Of a stretch of DNA of 64,000 bases, positions 18,374 to 27,911 are shown in pieces. Below the pieces are notes generated by a model. The model was not told the DNA's origin, ran no database searches, and saw nothing but the letters and a program-made list of their open reading frames with translations. This DNA comes from Methanosarcina acetivorans C2A (GTDB lineage Archaea > Halobacteriota > Methanosarcinia > Methanosarcinales > Methanosarcinaceae): NCBI RefSeq assembly GCF_000007345.1, contig NC_003552.1, forward strand, positions 3,534,001 to 3,598,000, read 5' to 3'. Every line of letters begins with the position of its first letter. Position 1 is the stretch's first letter. The translations under genes were made by a program, and so were the position numbers.

Positions 18374-20952
18374 CCTTCAATCTCCCTTTTAATTTTGATT
18401 TTTTACACGGCAGCGAATTGCTGCTCTTTGTCCCTCTGGCCGTTTTTGTGCTATTAGGACTCTGGAAAAAGGTCGATAAAAAACACCTGTTCGTCCATGC
18501 CCTTGTTGTCTTCCTCCTGATCCTGGCTCTTGCAGCCCCTTACTCTGCAGAAATAGGCACTCCTAAAACCAACCAGACCGGGATAACCATAATTTCCGAT
18601 GAGACCGTAAGCATGGACCTGCTACAGAAAGGGGTCGCCGGGGAAATTTCAGAAAAACTCGGAACCAGCGTCCCGGTAACAGTAACAACGGTTTCAGGGA
18701 TACATACTTCTCTTGGTGACGCCATCATTCAGCAGGCTTCCCCCGAAACCTACGTGCTTGCGGTCTCGGACGGGCAGAGCAATTCAGGGACTCCGGTTGA
18801 AGAAGCCCTGTCTTATTGTTACAAAAATAATTTTCCGGTAGCAGCCCTTATCCCCAAAACCGAAAAAGAGGACCTCAGCGTGGAGATTGAGGGTGATAAT
18901 GAGGCTGTAATCGATAATGAGGCTTATTATAAAGTTAATGTCCGAAAGGCAACTGAAGAAAAAATGAGTTACCAGGTAAGGATTACCGTTGACCACCGGA
19001 AGGTTCTTGAGCGGGAAATAACCCAGACCGGAAGAATAGAAAGCATAGAGTTCAACCACACATTTGAGACGCTCGGCCCTCACACCGTAAAGGCAACCCT
19101 GCACCCGGCAAGTATCAGCGTAAAAAACCTGGATTATTTCGAGAACAATAACCAGTATATGAAAAGTATATACGTAACCCCCAAGCCAAAGATTCTGCTT
19201 ATTTCAAATGAACCCGACTCTCCTCTTGCAAACACGATGAAAGAGATCTACGATGTAAGAGTGACAAAATCATTCGGCTCCCTTAACGGCACGGACGCCG
19301 TTGTAATGGATAACCAGGCTGCATCAACGATTTCGGAGGAAGAAACCAGAACCCTCAGGAATTACGTCACTAACGGAGGGGGCCTGGTAGTGGTTGGAGG
19401 AGACTCTTCATTTGATTTCCCTGAAGAAAAAACATACCAGAATACCGGGTTTGAGGAACTCCTTCCTGTAACCTCAGAGCCTTCAAACTGGAGAGGAGGC
19501 AGAAACATTGTCCTGATGCTTGATGTTTCGCCAAGCGCTATGGATGCGAACGGGATTGGAGGGCGTGTTTTAGATGATATTTTGTCCAATGCGATCGTCC
19601 TTCTTGAAAGCGACCTCCTCAAAGATTCAAGAGTCGATGTGATCACCTTCGGAAGCAGGGGAATGGACATCACGGACGGATTCGTGGATATGTCAAAAGA
19701 ATCGAATAGATTATGGCTTGAAACCAAAATTCGTGAAATTCAACCTTCAGGGCGATCAACTTCTCTTGAGAGAGGACTATTAACCGCACACAACCTGCTT
19801 AAAGCACAGAACAGCAGTGCCGAAGCTGAAATTATAATCGTATCTGACGGCGGGATTGGGAATGCGGTTGAAGGTGACCTCAGGTTTGAGCGAGCAGTCC
19901 AGTGTGCGGAAAACCTTCATGAAGGTAGCGGTATTGACATCCACTTTGTCCATATATACACTCCGAAAATTGACGAGCTCAAGGTTACCTCTAAAGGTCA
20001 GTATTATGCCGAGCTTTTTATGAATAAAATAGGCCTGTCAGAAAACTACGAGAGGCTGAAACCCGGCGAGAGGGTCGAGGTAAGCTTCTCCGAAAATCCT
20101 GAAGAATCCGAAGACCGGGATGATGAATATTCGAGCGGGTCAATCGTGGTTTACGACCCTAAACATTTCATTACTCAAAACATTTCCGACATAAACCATG
20201 ATATTCTGGGGTATAATGAGGTCACCCCGAAGCCTGAAGCAAACCGCCTGGTGATAACACGGCTCGGAAAACCGATAATTACGACCTGGAGGCTTGGGCT
20301 CGGACGTGTTGCTGCAATTACAACCGATAATGGGGAAGGAAACGGGGCTCCCTGGGCGGCATTCCTGTATTCGGGAAATGACAGCCTTATAATTACAAGA
20401 ACCCTGAATTGGGCGGTTGCTGATACCGAAATGTCCGAAGAGATCCAGCTAAAGATACCGGACCTTAAAATGGGCCAGCCGGGCAGAATCCTGATCACAA
20501 CCGGAAAAGAAGGCACTCCTGAACTTTATTTTGACAAAAAGCCAATGGAAATAACCTCCATAGGGAATAACATGTACGAATCGTACGTCACAGCTGACAC
20601 CTTCGGGCTTCACAAAATCTCCGAAACCCCTGTTGAAGCAAACCTGACCGAGGAATTGCTGCCCGAAGCTTCAGGAACTGAGAATGCATCCTGGAGACCT
20701 GCTGCCGTAAACCGCCCTGACGAATATACGTATATCGGTGAAAACACTCTTTTCAGGACAGCAATACTTGAAAACGGCGGGAAAATCTACACAAAAGGAG
20801 ATATCTACTCAAAGATACTGGAAGACGCTTCAACCAGTACAGAGAAAAAAATCCTGACTAAGGTCTTTTATACAAAATATTTCCTTGCCCTTGCTTTTCT
20901 TATATACCTGCTGTATACCCTGCACCATACATACAATACCCGGATGAAATGA
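18370..20952 (+). CDS. Large vWA membrane protein with glutamine-amidotransferase-like domain
   Basis: 860 residues. Two helices at the N terminus (LLFVPLAVFVLLGLW and ALVVFLLILALAAP), an atypical first vWA-like segment, a GATase1-like segment with TNGGGLVVVGG near residue 338, a second vWA domain with LMLDVSPSAMD near residue 383, and a terminal helix (YFLALAFLIYLLYTL). The start overlaps the previous stop by four bases (ATGA). Last gene of the moxR operon. Confidence 0.88.
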   Translation: MTFNLPFNFDFLHGSELLLFVPLAVFVLLGLWKKVDKKHLFVHALVVFLLILALAAPYSAEIGTPKTNQTGITIISDETVSMDLLQKGVAGEISEKLGTSVPVTVTTVSGIHTSLGDAIIQQASPETYVLAVSDGQSNSGTPVEEALSYCYKNNFPVAALIPKTEKEDLSVEIEGDNEAVIDNEAYYKVNVRKATEEKMSYQVRITVDHRKVLEREITQTGRIESIEFNHTFETLGPHTVKATLHPASISVKNLDYFENNNQYMKSIYVTPKPKILLISNEPDSPLANTMKEIYDVRVTKSFGSLNGTDAVVMDNQAASTISEEETRTLRNYVTNGGGLVVVGGDSSFDFPEEKTYQNTGFEELLPVTSEPSNWRGGRNIVLMLDVSPSAMDANGIGGRVLDDILSNAIVLLESDLLKDSRVDVITFGSRGMDITDGFVDMSKESNRLWLETKIREIQPSGRSTSLERGLLTAHNLLKAQNSSAEAEIIIVSDGGIGNAVEGDLRFERAVQCAENLHEGSGIDIHFVHIYTPKIDELKVTSKGQYYAELFMNKIGLSENYERLKPGERVEVSFSENPEESEDRDDEYSSGSIVVYDPKHFITQNISDINHDILGYNEVTPKPEANRLVITRLGKPIITTWRLGLGRVAAITTDNGEGNGAPWAAFLYSGNDSLIITRTLNWAVADTEMSEEIQLKIPDLKMGQPGRILITTGKEGTPELYFDKKPMEITSIGNNMYESYVTADTFGLHKISETPVEANLTEELLPEASGTENASWRPAAVNRPDEYTYIGENTLFRTAILENGGKIYTKGDIYSKILEDASTSTEKKILTKVFYTKYFLALAFLIYLLYTLHHTYNTRMK

Positions 20953-21307
20953 CCGTAAAAATAAATTGATCCATAAGAACCGGCAAATCCAGGGATTATG
21001 ATAAAACTGTAATACGGCCAGAATGCAGTAAATTAAGGGATGTGATTGACCCGCAGTTCGGGACCGTCTTGGACAAGAGACAAACTACAATGAAGAAAAA
21101 ACCGAAATAAGGGACAAATAGTAATTAGCGGCAAACAGTAATTAGAGACACTGTATATGTGGGAAAAATTATGCCGGATATGAAGATATATTAGTTTAAT
21201 GATATAATATAAAACCAATTAACTAAAATTAGAAAGATGAGCTGAGGAATAGAGCAATAAAATAATATTAAGTATTAAAAATATTATATATGAGAAATGC
21301 ATAGTAT
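20953..21307. other. AT-rich intergenic stretch
   Basis: No supported gene; two short minus-strand open frames here lack ribosome sites and motifs. The right part (from about 21200) is similar to 22430-22519 and belongs to the repeat pair described next. Confidence 0.4.
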
Positions 21308-21479
21308 AAATTGCGTTCTCATCAAACACCCCACAAACACCTACTTCAAAACCTACTCCACAATAAAGAGACGAATACGAAATTCTCAACCCAAAACTCA
21401 AATACCTCAAACCTCTTCCCAAAAAAATCTCTTAGTACCGTTCGGAACTTCCAGATATTTTTAGATGGGAACGCAAACT
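21308..21479. repeat. Inverted-repeat-bounded element, copy 1 (degenerate)
   Basis: Bounded by AAATTGCGTTCTCATC (21308-21323) and GATGGGAACGCAAACT (21464-21479), which are inverted relative to each other with three mismatches. The interior shares GTTCGGAACTTCCAG and other short blocks with the copy at 22520-22724. Similarity to copy 2 also continues to the left through GCATAGTATA. No coding potential is convincing. Confidence 0.6.
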
Positions 21480-22033
21480 CATTTTAAAAACAAAACTGAT
21501 TTTTAAAATTCTTTTCGCATCCCTTTTCGTACTCCTTTCATAGGGATTTCAATGTTTACAATCAGTCAGGAGAATTAATTCTAATAAAACCCGGTGCATG
21601 CGTCCGTTCCTATTTTGCCGGCGTCCGATGCTCATAATTTTTATTTCCTTCAGGAATACGGAACAGATGTTTTAGAAATTCGTTTAATATCCCATTTGAA
21701 TCCCTGTTGAAGGCTAAAAAGATTTTGAGTAGAATTGAATGAAAACCAGACTATCCGCTTACAGACAACAGTTGCAACGGTTAGTGAGAAGTGGCATTTA
21801 ACGAGGTGGATAAAGTTATCGGGTTGAGAGACGGGGCCGCAGAACAGCAAAGAAAAGCAAAATCGAGCTGCAGTATGTCCACAATACGGCAAAAATAAAT
21901 AGAAAGAATATTGGAAGGGTAAATCCAGAGCTTGCAAGCATCCGGGGTCCAGAGAAGGGTCCAGAGAAGAATCCAGAGAAGAATATTCCCGCTATAGTAA
22001 GCAAAACACATGAATTCCTTTTCAGAATAGATT
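21480..22033. other. Intergenic stretch between the two repeat copies
   Basis: No gene can be supported. The sequence is less AT-rich between about 21780 and 21990 and contains an AGAGAAGG/TCCAGAGAAGA duplication near 21947-21984, but open frames are short and lack starts. Confidence 0.35.
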
Positions 22034-22240
22034 TTATTTGTAGAAGTGCATGATGTTTGGATTGTTATTGTCCCCGTAACTTTCAAGGTCTAATAGAAGA
22101 AGGTCTTCCGTGAGGTAATGTCTTGCAGGATATGTCAGTACGCCGTCCTTTATTACAGTACCCTCAGGCACGACATCAGCACAGCTTGTTGTGATCAGTA
22201 TCCAGGCAACAAGCACGAAAATGAAATTACGTTTTGTTAT
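22034..22240 (-). pseudogene. Truncated lipoprotein gene remnant
   Basis: The minus strand encodes a short lipoprotein-like signal (FIFVLVAWILITTSCAD, lipobox TTSC) followed by PEGTVIKDGVLTYPARHYL and a stop after about 68 codons. The GTV-KDG-LTYPAGHYL pattern resembles a larger Methanosarcina secreted protein family that continues well beyond this point (recalled, not checked). The position expected for ATG reads ATA (22238-22240); GTG 22216 would cut off part of the signal. Probably a dead fragment. Confidence 0.45.
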
Positions 22241-22519
22241 ACCTTTTCCTACTCAGATTTCGGAAACGATACTAAAACTAAAAATTCATTAAAAATTAAT
22301 ATCTTAGCTAAGAATTAGATAAAGTAGTATATATTGTTTTTAAAAATCCAAATAAATATATTCCTACAGATCACCCCTGATGGGGAGCGGATCCTGTACA
22401 CGATTAAAACAGGTACTGTGATTAAACTTGTAATATAATGTTATACCTATAAACTAATAGATATACGGATAAAATTATATTAGTTGTTGAAAATATTAAA
22501 TACAGTGGGTGCATAGTAT

Positions 22520-22724
22520 AAATTGCGTTCTCACCGTAACGCCAAACTAGCAAACACCTATTCAAAAAACCTACTTCAATATCCACTCCGAAAAAACTAC
22601 CCCACAAGTAAAGAAATAGTATAAAACTCACTGCCTATGAGTCAATTACCTCAAAAATCTTCCCAAATAAATAGCATCTCTTATAACATTCGGAACTTCC
22701 AGGATTCAGGTGAGAACGCAATTT
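22520..22724. repeat. Inverted-repeat-bounded element, copy 2 (perfect 16-bp ends)
   Basis: AAATTGCGTTCTCACC at 22520-22535 is the exact reverse complement of GGTGAGAACGCAATTT at 22709-22724. The 205-bp unit resembles copy 1 at 21308-21479. MITE-like by structure, but no transposase relative with these ends is present in the window, and an RNA hairpin or regulatory role is equally possible. Confidence 0.65.
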
Positions 22725-23123
22725 TTCTTAACTCAGTCTTTTCTTAACGCAATCTTTTCTTCACAAAAATAGTAATTCAGGACTTTTTTGATTACTTAGA
22801 CCTTTATTAACGAGACCTTTTTGATTATTCAGAAGTTTTCCGGTTATTTGGCACTTTTTTGATAATTCAAGCTTCTTATCATTTCGAAAATTTGGAGAAT
22901 CCCATATCCTTCTACGATATCTAGCGCAAATTGATGACGGGGAAAACTTTGAAACGGTCACGCAGAGAACTTTTTTAGAAAGGAGAGCTTTTAATATGCC
23001 TTCCAGCCTGATATATTAATGGCATGTCAGTAAAACTGGAAATGGAATATTAGTAAAAATTGGAAAGATATTGGATTTATCTCTCCAGCTTCCTTACAGC
23101 TTTTTCTTTTACCCTTCCAGAGC
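22725..23123. other. Intergenic stretch with imperfect TTTTTTGATTA repeats
   Basis: Between 22768 and 22870 variants of CTTTTTTGATTATTCAG recur about four times. No gene supported. This lies downstream of the AI-2E-type permease gene, which reads toward it. Confidence 0.35.
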
Positions 23124-24299
23124 TTAATTTCCGGACCGAGAACGTTCCCCGGAAGCCTTAACCGGCCTTTCAACGGACCTTCCAACCGGCGACTCATCTG
23201 ATTTTTCTCTCTGGCTCCCAACCAAATCTTCAGGTGAACCTGCAGCTGAACTCTCTGTCTGGGCGGAGGAAGTCCCGAGTATTTTTCTGGTTCTGAAGGC
23301 TGCAAGTAAAAATCCGTAGGTGAGCGGGCCTATAATGATCCCTATCGGGCCGAGAACAAAGACCGGAGCTGCAAAGGCGACAAGAGTAATTGCCGGATGG
23401 ATGGCAGCCCTGTTTCTGGCAAATCTTGGTCTCATGATAAAGTCAGGGATAATGCTCAGGAAGACAATTCCCAGGAAAATCAAAGCTCCTGCCGTAAAAA
23501 AGTCATCTATGAGGACATAGTAAAGGGCAAGTAGACCGTAGACCGTGCCTGCACCTACAACCGGCAGGAGAGCCATTATGAAAGTTAGAATTCCCCAGAT
23601 TAGTGAATAGGGCACTCCGAGGGCCCAGTAAAGGACTCCCCCGATTATGCCGGTAATGAGGCAGGTCAGGAAATAAACTATGAAGAGGTTCTGGTAAATG
23701 TAATTGAGCTCCCCGAGAAATACGACCCCCACTTTCCTGTCCGGAAAGAGATTTGGGAGTTCGGTTGCAATAGTTTCGCTTTCTACAAGCAGGTAATAGG
23801 TCAGGACAACGATTACGATCAGCTCTATAATCAGGATAGAAAGGCCTGTTGATATCTGGAAGATATTATTTTGAATTTGGGGTACGTAATCCGTGACCAG
23901 GGAATTTAAGTATGCGCCGATGCTTTCAGTCAGTTTCCCGGGATGGGTCTGAATAAGAGGCTCAAAAAGCCCTACTATCCGCCTTAGATCCATATTTGCA
24001 AACCCGTTAATGGTATTGGGAATTTCCAAAATTCTTGAAATCTCATTCATCAAAGCCTTCACTATCATAACACCGGAAGCCAATGTAATAAGAAAGATTG
24101 TACCAAGCGGGATCAGGGCACAGATCTGCTTGCTCTTTACGAACCTGATGCAAAAGAAGTACACAGGATGAATAATGTAAGCAAAAAGCGCACTGAGAAT
24201 AAGAACATAAAAAAAAGCGGAGGTAATATATAAAGTATATAAAGACACCAGTGAAATTATGACTGTATAGAGAACCTTAACAGGATCATAACTTTTCAT
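23124..24299 (-). CDS. AI-2E family transporter (UPF0118 permease)
   Basis: About 391 residues from ATG 24299; an upstream in-frame ATG at 24341 adds 14 residues, and neither has a clear ribosome site. Seven to eight membrane helices in the family arrangement: paired N-terminal helices, a soluble loop (residues about 75-140), then helices with GVPYSLIWGILTFIMALLPVVG and a final pair including GPIGIIIGPLTYGFL. The C terminus is a Ser/Glu-rich tail. Family members export small molecules or Na+/H+; the substrate here is unknown. Confidence 0.88.
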   Translation of the reverse strand: MKSYDPVKVLYTVIISLVSLYTLYITSAFFYVLILSALFAYIIHPVYFFCIRFVKSKQICALIPLGTIFLITLASGVMIVKALMNEISRILEIPNTINGFANMDLRRIVGLFEPLIQTHPGKLTESIGAYLNSLVTDYVPQIQNNIFQISTGLSILIIELIVIVVLTYYLLVESETIATELPNLFPDRKVGVVFLGELNYIYQNLFIVYFLTCLITGIIGGVLYWALGVPYSLIWGILTFIMALLPVVGAGTVYGLLALYYVLIDDFFTAGALIFLGIVFLSIIPDFIMRPRFARNRAAIHPAITLVAFAAPVFVLGPIGIIIGPLTYGFLLAAFRTRKILGTSSAQTESSAAGSPEDLVGSQREKSDESPVGRSVERPVKASGERSRSGN

Positions 24300-24562
24300 A
24301 GAATAAGATACTGAGGGAGTAGATAAATAACTTGCCATCAATATAAATAAACTTATCTCTATGAAAAGATTAAATTTGTTATTCTGAGATTATTGGAGTA
24401 TATTTGAGAGAAATATTGATAGAAATAATGAGAAAAAACTTGAGCAGATCAAATTCGCCAATTAAAATTTAGTTGGGAAAAACAAAAATTAAAAACAAAA
24501 ATTAAAAAGAGAAAAACATACTTTACCAAAAGACACTTCATGCTACAGGGGAGGAATTCAAA

Positions 24563-25696
24563 ATGAGATATACCTTTCAGGACTCCACAGAACTTCCTGT
24601 CCAGAGGGATTTTATCCAGGATCTGCAGGACTTCATAAGGATTTCAAAAGAAGCCATAACTCTAGAAAGATCAATTATAGGAATAAAGCAGGGGACTAAG
24701 GAAGAGACGGCAATCTCTCAGGAAAAGCTTGAGGAGATAGACAGGTTCCAGAAAGACGTTACCAGTTATATCGAAGAACGTACGCAGGGAATCGAATCCG
24801 CGGAGATTCTTGAGATCAAAGAAAAAACAATTGAGGCCGCTTCAACGGCAGCTCTGTTAAAAAAGAATGAAAGACTTGAAGATATTGACAGGCAAAACAG
24901 ACAAGCACTTATGGAATTGCAGCAGCTTGAAACCCAGATACTCACAACCCTCGGCCCCTTTTTTGAAACGAGCATCTACAGAGCTGAGAATGCCTATTAC
25001 GCTTCAGTTGAAGCCAAAGAAATGAAAGGAAGACAGGTCAGTTCAGTTAACGGTATACAGTACGAGTTTGAACTGCATTTTGTTCATGATTCCCTGAAAG
25101 TTGAGGACTTTCGGGAACTTACCCTGCCCGTGTGGGCAAAGAGCGGCATCCTGTCCAGAGAAGAGAAAGCAAAGAAAATGGATGTATCCGGTTTCCATAT
25201 TATGAGCATCGAGTACGAGGAAAACAATGTTCGAACAGTGCTTCAAGACAAAGATGCAGAGCACATGTTCAAAATCTCTGCAGATGAGAAGGCGCTGCTG
25301 ATCATGCATGGAGACCATGATATAACAGGAGACGAAAAACTGGCCGCTCTCATAGATAACGAAGCTCTCTATATGTTTATGGGCAAGCTCAAGGAGTTTT
25401 TTACAAAATCCGTCGAATTCAGAAGACTCAAGAAGGTCCTGCTGGACGGGAAAAATGCTGTTGAAGAGAACACCGTGTTTGACTGCCTGAAGATTATAGC
25501 CGGCATATACGGGAAGCTCGTAAGGGAATGCATTGAAAGAGGGTATACCAAAGGGGAGGTGACAATTAAGATGGAGGAGCCAGGGAGCGTACGGACCGAA
25601 AAATACATTTCGAAGTCTGAAGCTTCAGGTGAACTTTCATCCATAGGGAGCGAGGGCACGGAGCTTGCCAGAATCCTTGGAGTTTCCGAAGCCTGA
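24563..25696 (+). CDS. Conserved-looking coiled-coil protein of unknown function
   Basis: 377 residues, ATG with GAGG-type ribosome site (GGGGAGGAATTCAAA). Residues about 20-130 are highly charged with heptad-like spacing and predicted coiled coil; the remainder is a mixed alpha/beta region with no motif I recognise and no signal or membrane segment. Codon use matches the neighbours, so it is a real gene. It stands alone between a permease and a dead Mg2+ ATPase. Confidence 0.75.
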   Translation: MRYTFQDSTELPVQRDFIQDLQDFIRISKEAITLERSIIGIKQGTKEETAISQEKLEEIDRFQKDVTSYIEERTQGIESAEILEIKEKTIEAASTAALLKKNERLEDIDRQNRQALMELQQLETQILTTLGPFFETSIYRAENAYYASVEAKEMKGRQVSSVNGIQYEFELHFVHDSLKVEDFRELTLPVWAKSGILSREEKAKKMDVSGFHIMSIEYEENNVRTVLQDKDAEHMFKISADEKALLIMHGDHDITGDEKLAALIDNEALYMFMGKLKEFFTKSVEFRRLKKVLLDGKNAVEENTVFDCLKIIAGIYGKLVRECIERGYTKGEVTIKMEEPGSVRTEKYISKSEASGELSSIGSEGTELARILGVSEA

Positions 25697-25734
25697 AAAA
25701 CTAAACCGGGAATAAGTAGCTTTATTTTTGGTAT

Positions 25735-27284
25735 ATAAAGGGAGAGCTCGCGTTCTGGATTGTTCCTGTATCTGAGATATTACAGGAACTCCAGACAGGA
25801 ACCGAAGGTCTGAAAGGTTCCGAAAGCATTAAACGCCTTAAAATATATGGGGAGAATATTTTAAAGCCAAAAAAACGGTCAGGTGCTCTGAAAATCCTTT
25901 TTTCCCAGTTCAAAAACCCAATTTCCCTTATTCTCCATTTTGCATCCGGAATGTTTTTTTCCTGCATGACCGGATGGATACGATAATTATCGTAACTATC
26001 ATTTTTATCAGTAGCCTGCTTGGATTTTGGCAGGAAAAGTGGCTTCAGATGCTTTTGAGAAGCTATTAGTCACAGTGCAAATAAAAGCAGCAGTGCTCAG
26101 AGATGGTGAAGAAAAGGAAGTCCCTGTAGAAAAGATCGTACTCGGAGCTATAATCATTTTAAATCGGGAGATACTGTCCCTGCAGACTGCCTGATTCTTG
26201 ACTCAAAGAATCTTTTTGTCAGCGAAGTCATTCTCACGGGAGAGACTTTTCCTGTAGAAAAAGAAACCGGTATACTGAAAGCAGAAACTCCACTCGGAAA
26301 ACATACAAATTCTCTCTGAATGGGAACAAGTGTGGTCAGCGGGAGTGGAAAAGCAGTATCAATCTTTACCTGGGAAGAAACGGAATTCGGGAAGATTTCA
26401 GCAAAATTGAAACTAAGGCCGCCGGAAACCGAATTTGAAAAAGGGATTGCACAGTTCGGGCATTTACGGATTGAAGTTACTATGCTGATGGTGACGGCAA
26501 TTCTTACAATTAATGTATATCTCCAGCACCCGATCCTGACTCCTTTCTCTTTTCCCTTGCTCTTGCCGTCGGATTGACTCCTCAGTTGCTGCCTGCGATT
26601 ATCAGTGTCAACCTCTCTCATGGTGCACGAGATATGGCACAGAAGAAAGTTATTGTCAAGCGGCTCGTCTCTATTGAAAATCTTGGCAGCATGAACATGC
26701 TCCGCTCTGATAAAACCGGCACTCTGACAGAAGGGGAATTGCAGCTTCATTCATTTCAGGACCTGGAAGGAAAACACAGCGAAAAAGTTCTCCTTTATGC
26801 CTGTCTCAATGCCTATTATCAGAAAGGCTTCGAAAACCCGATAGACAGGGTAATCCTTGCACAAAATAGTTTTGATCTTTCCGCGTACCGAAAACTGGGC
26901 GAAATACCTTATGATTTCGTGCGCAAAAAACTTTCGGTATTCGACTATCTCACTTTTGTCACTCTGCTCCTTCTCCTACCCGGAATGACAGAAGAGTTCA
27001 GAACAGGATGGTTTATTGAGTCTGTAATTTCAGCATCAATGATAGTAATGGTAATCCGAAGCAGAAAACCGTTCTTCAGGAGCAAACCCGGAAAATACCT
27101 GCTTACAATTACCCTGCTTATCGGAGCTCTTACTTTAGTGTTCCCTCTAACCCCATTAGCAGCCGTCTTTAGTTTCAAGCCACTACCCTTTTCAGTCGTT
27201 TTAATTATTGAAGCAATTATAGGGCTGTAAATTATCACAGCTGAAATAGCAAAGAGGATTTTTTATAAAAAAGTAAAGCCTTAA
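25735..27284 (+). pseudogene. Decayed MgtA-type (P3B) Mg2+-transporting P-type ATPase
   Basis: Pieces in order: AFWIVPVSEILQEL with LKIYGENILKPKKR (N-terminal domain), LLGFWQEK, GDTVPADCL and LTGETFPVEKE (actuator), MGTSVVSGSGKA, LTPQLLPAIISVNLSHG, then SDKTGTLTEG. After PYDFVRKKLSV it jumps directly to the C-terminal helices (FDYLTF, RTGWFIESV, IRSRKPFF), so the nucleotide-binding and hinge domains are deleted. Several frameshifts and stops (for example TGA after TGWIR and TAA near 27228) interrupt it. Not functional. It would have imported Mg2+. Confidence 0.88.
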
Positions 27285-27323
27285 AATATTCTGGAATAAA
27301 ACCTTGCTGCCTGCAGGGTAAAC

Positions 27324-27587
27324 TCATGCTTCAAATGGCTCTTCCTTATAGTCTTCCAGATTTTCGATTTCTTTATAGTCGGTGCCGTCAGGCAGAAAAG
27401 GCGTGAAAAGGATAACCGAACAAAGGAGTAGAAATGTTCCAAACATCCGGGACTGCGCCTCAACAGTAGCATAAAACATGAGAATCCCAAGCATGACCCA
27501 CAAAATAAAGCTCAACTGAAAAGCAAGTTTAACTCTATAAATATTTTCTTCGCTTCTGATCAAGCAACTCCTCCCTGAATACCCCAT
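27324..27587 (-). CDS. Small two-helix membrane protein, unknown function
   Basis: 87 residues from ATG 27587. A TTG nine codons in (27563) has GGGAGGAG just upstream and may be the real start, giving 79 residues. Two hydrophobic helices (LSFILWVMLGILMFYAT and FGTFLLLCSVILFTPFL) and an acidic C-terminal tail. Convergent with the dead Mg2+ ATPase. No family recognised. Confidence 0.6.
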   Translation of the reverse strand: MGYSGRSCLIRSEENIYRVKLAFQLSFILWVMLGILMFYATVEAQSRMFGTFLLLCSVILFTPFLPDGTDYKEIENLEDYKEEPFEA

Positions 27588-27784
27588 TTATAATTGATTC
27601 GGGATTGAATAAATAGCTGTTTATTTGAAAGATTTGGAGATTTAAGCTCCAGAAATTAAAAATGTTACCCGGCTGAAAATAGATATTCCTGAATAAAATT
27701 TACGATTTCAGAAGCTGATGAATAAAAAAAATTAGTAAGAATGGAACACCGGAAAAAGAAGTAAAAAGAAGAATAATTCTGATT

Positions 27785-27880
27785 CAGAATGAAGACTTAG
27801 AGTGTCGGATTCAAAATATTAGATTAAAGCATCGGATTTAGAATATTAGATTCAAAACATCGGATTCAGAATCTAATATC
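27785..27880. repeat. Three imperfect tandem copies of a ~31-bp unit
   Basis: Units beginning GTCGGATTCA, ATCGGATTTA and ATCGGATTCA, each followed by GAATATTAGATT-like sequence, lie in tandem just after the radical SAM gene's 3' end. Confidence 0.6.
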
Positions 27881-27911
27881 CAGAGTCAGAGTCACAGACC
27901 CTTTTAGCGCA

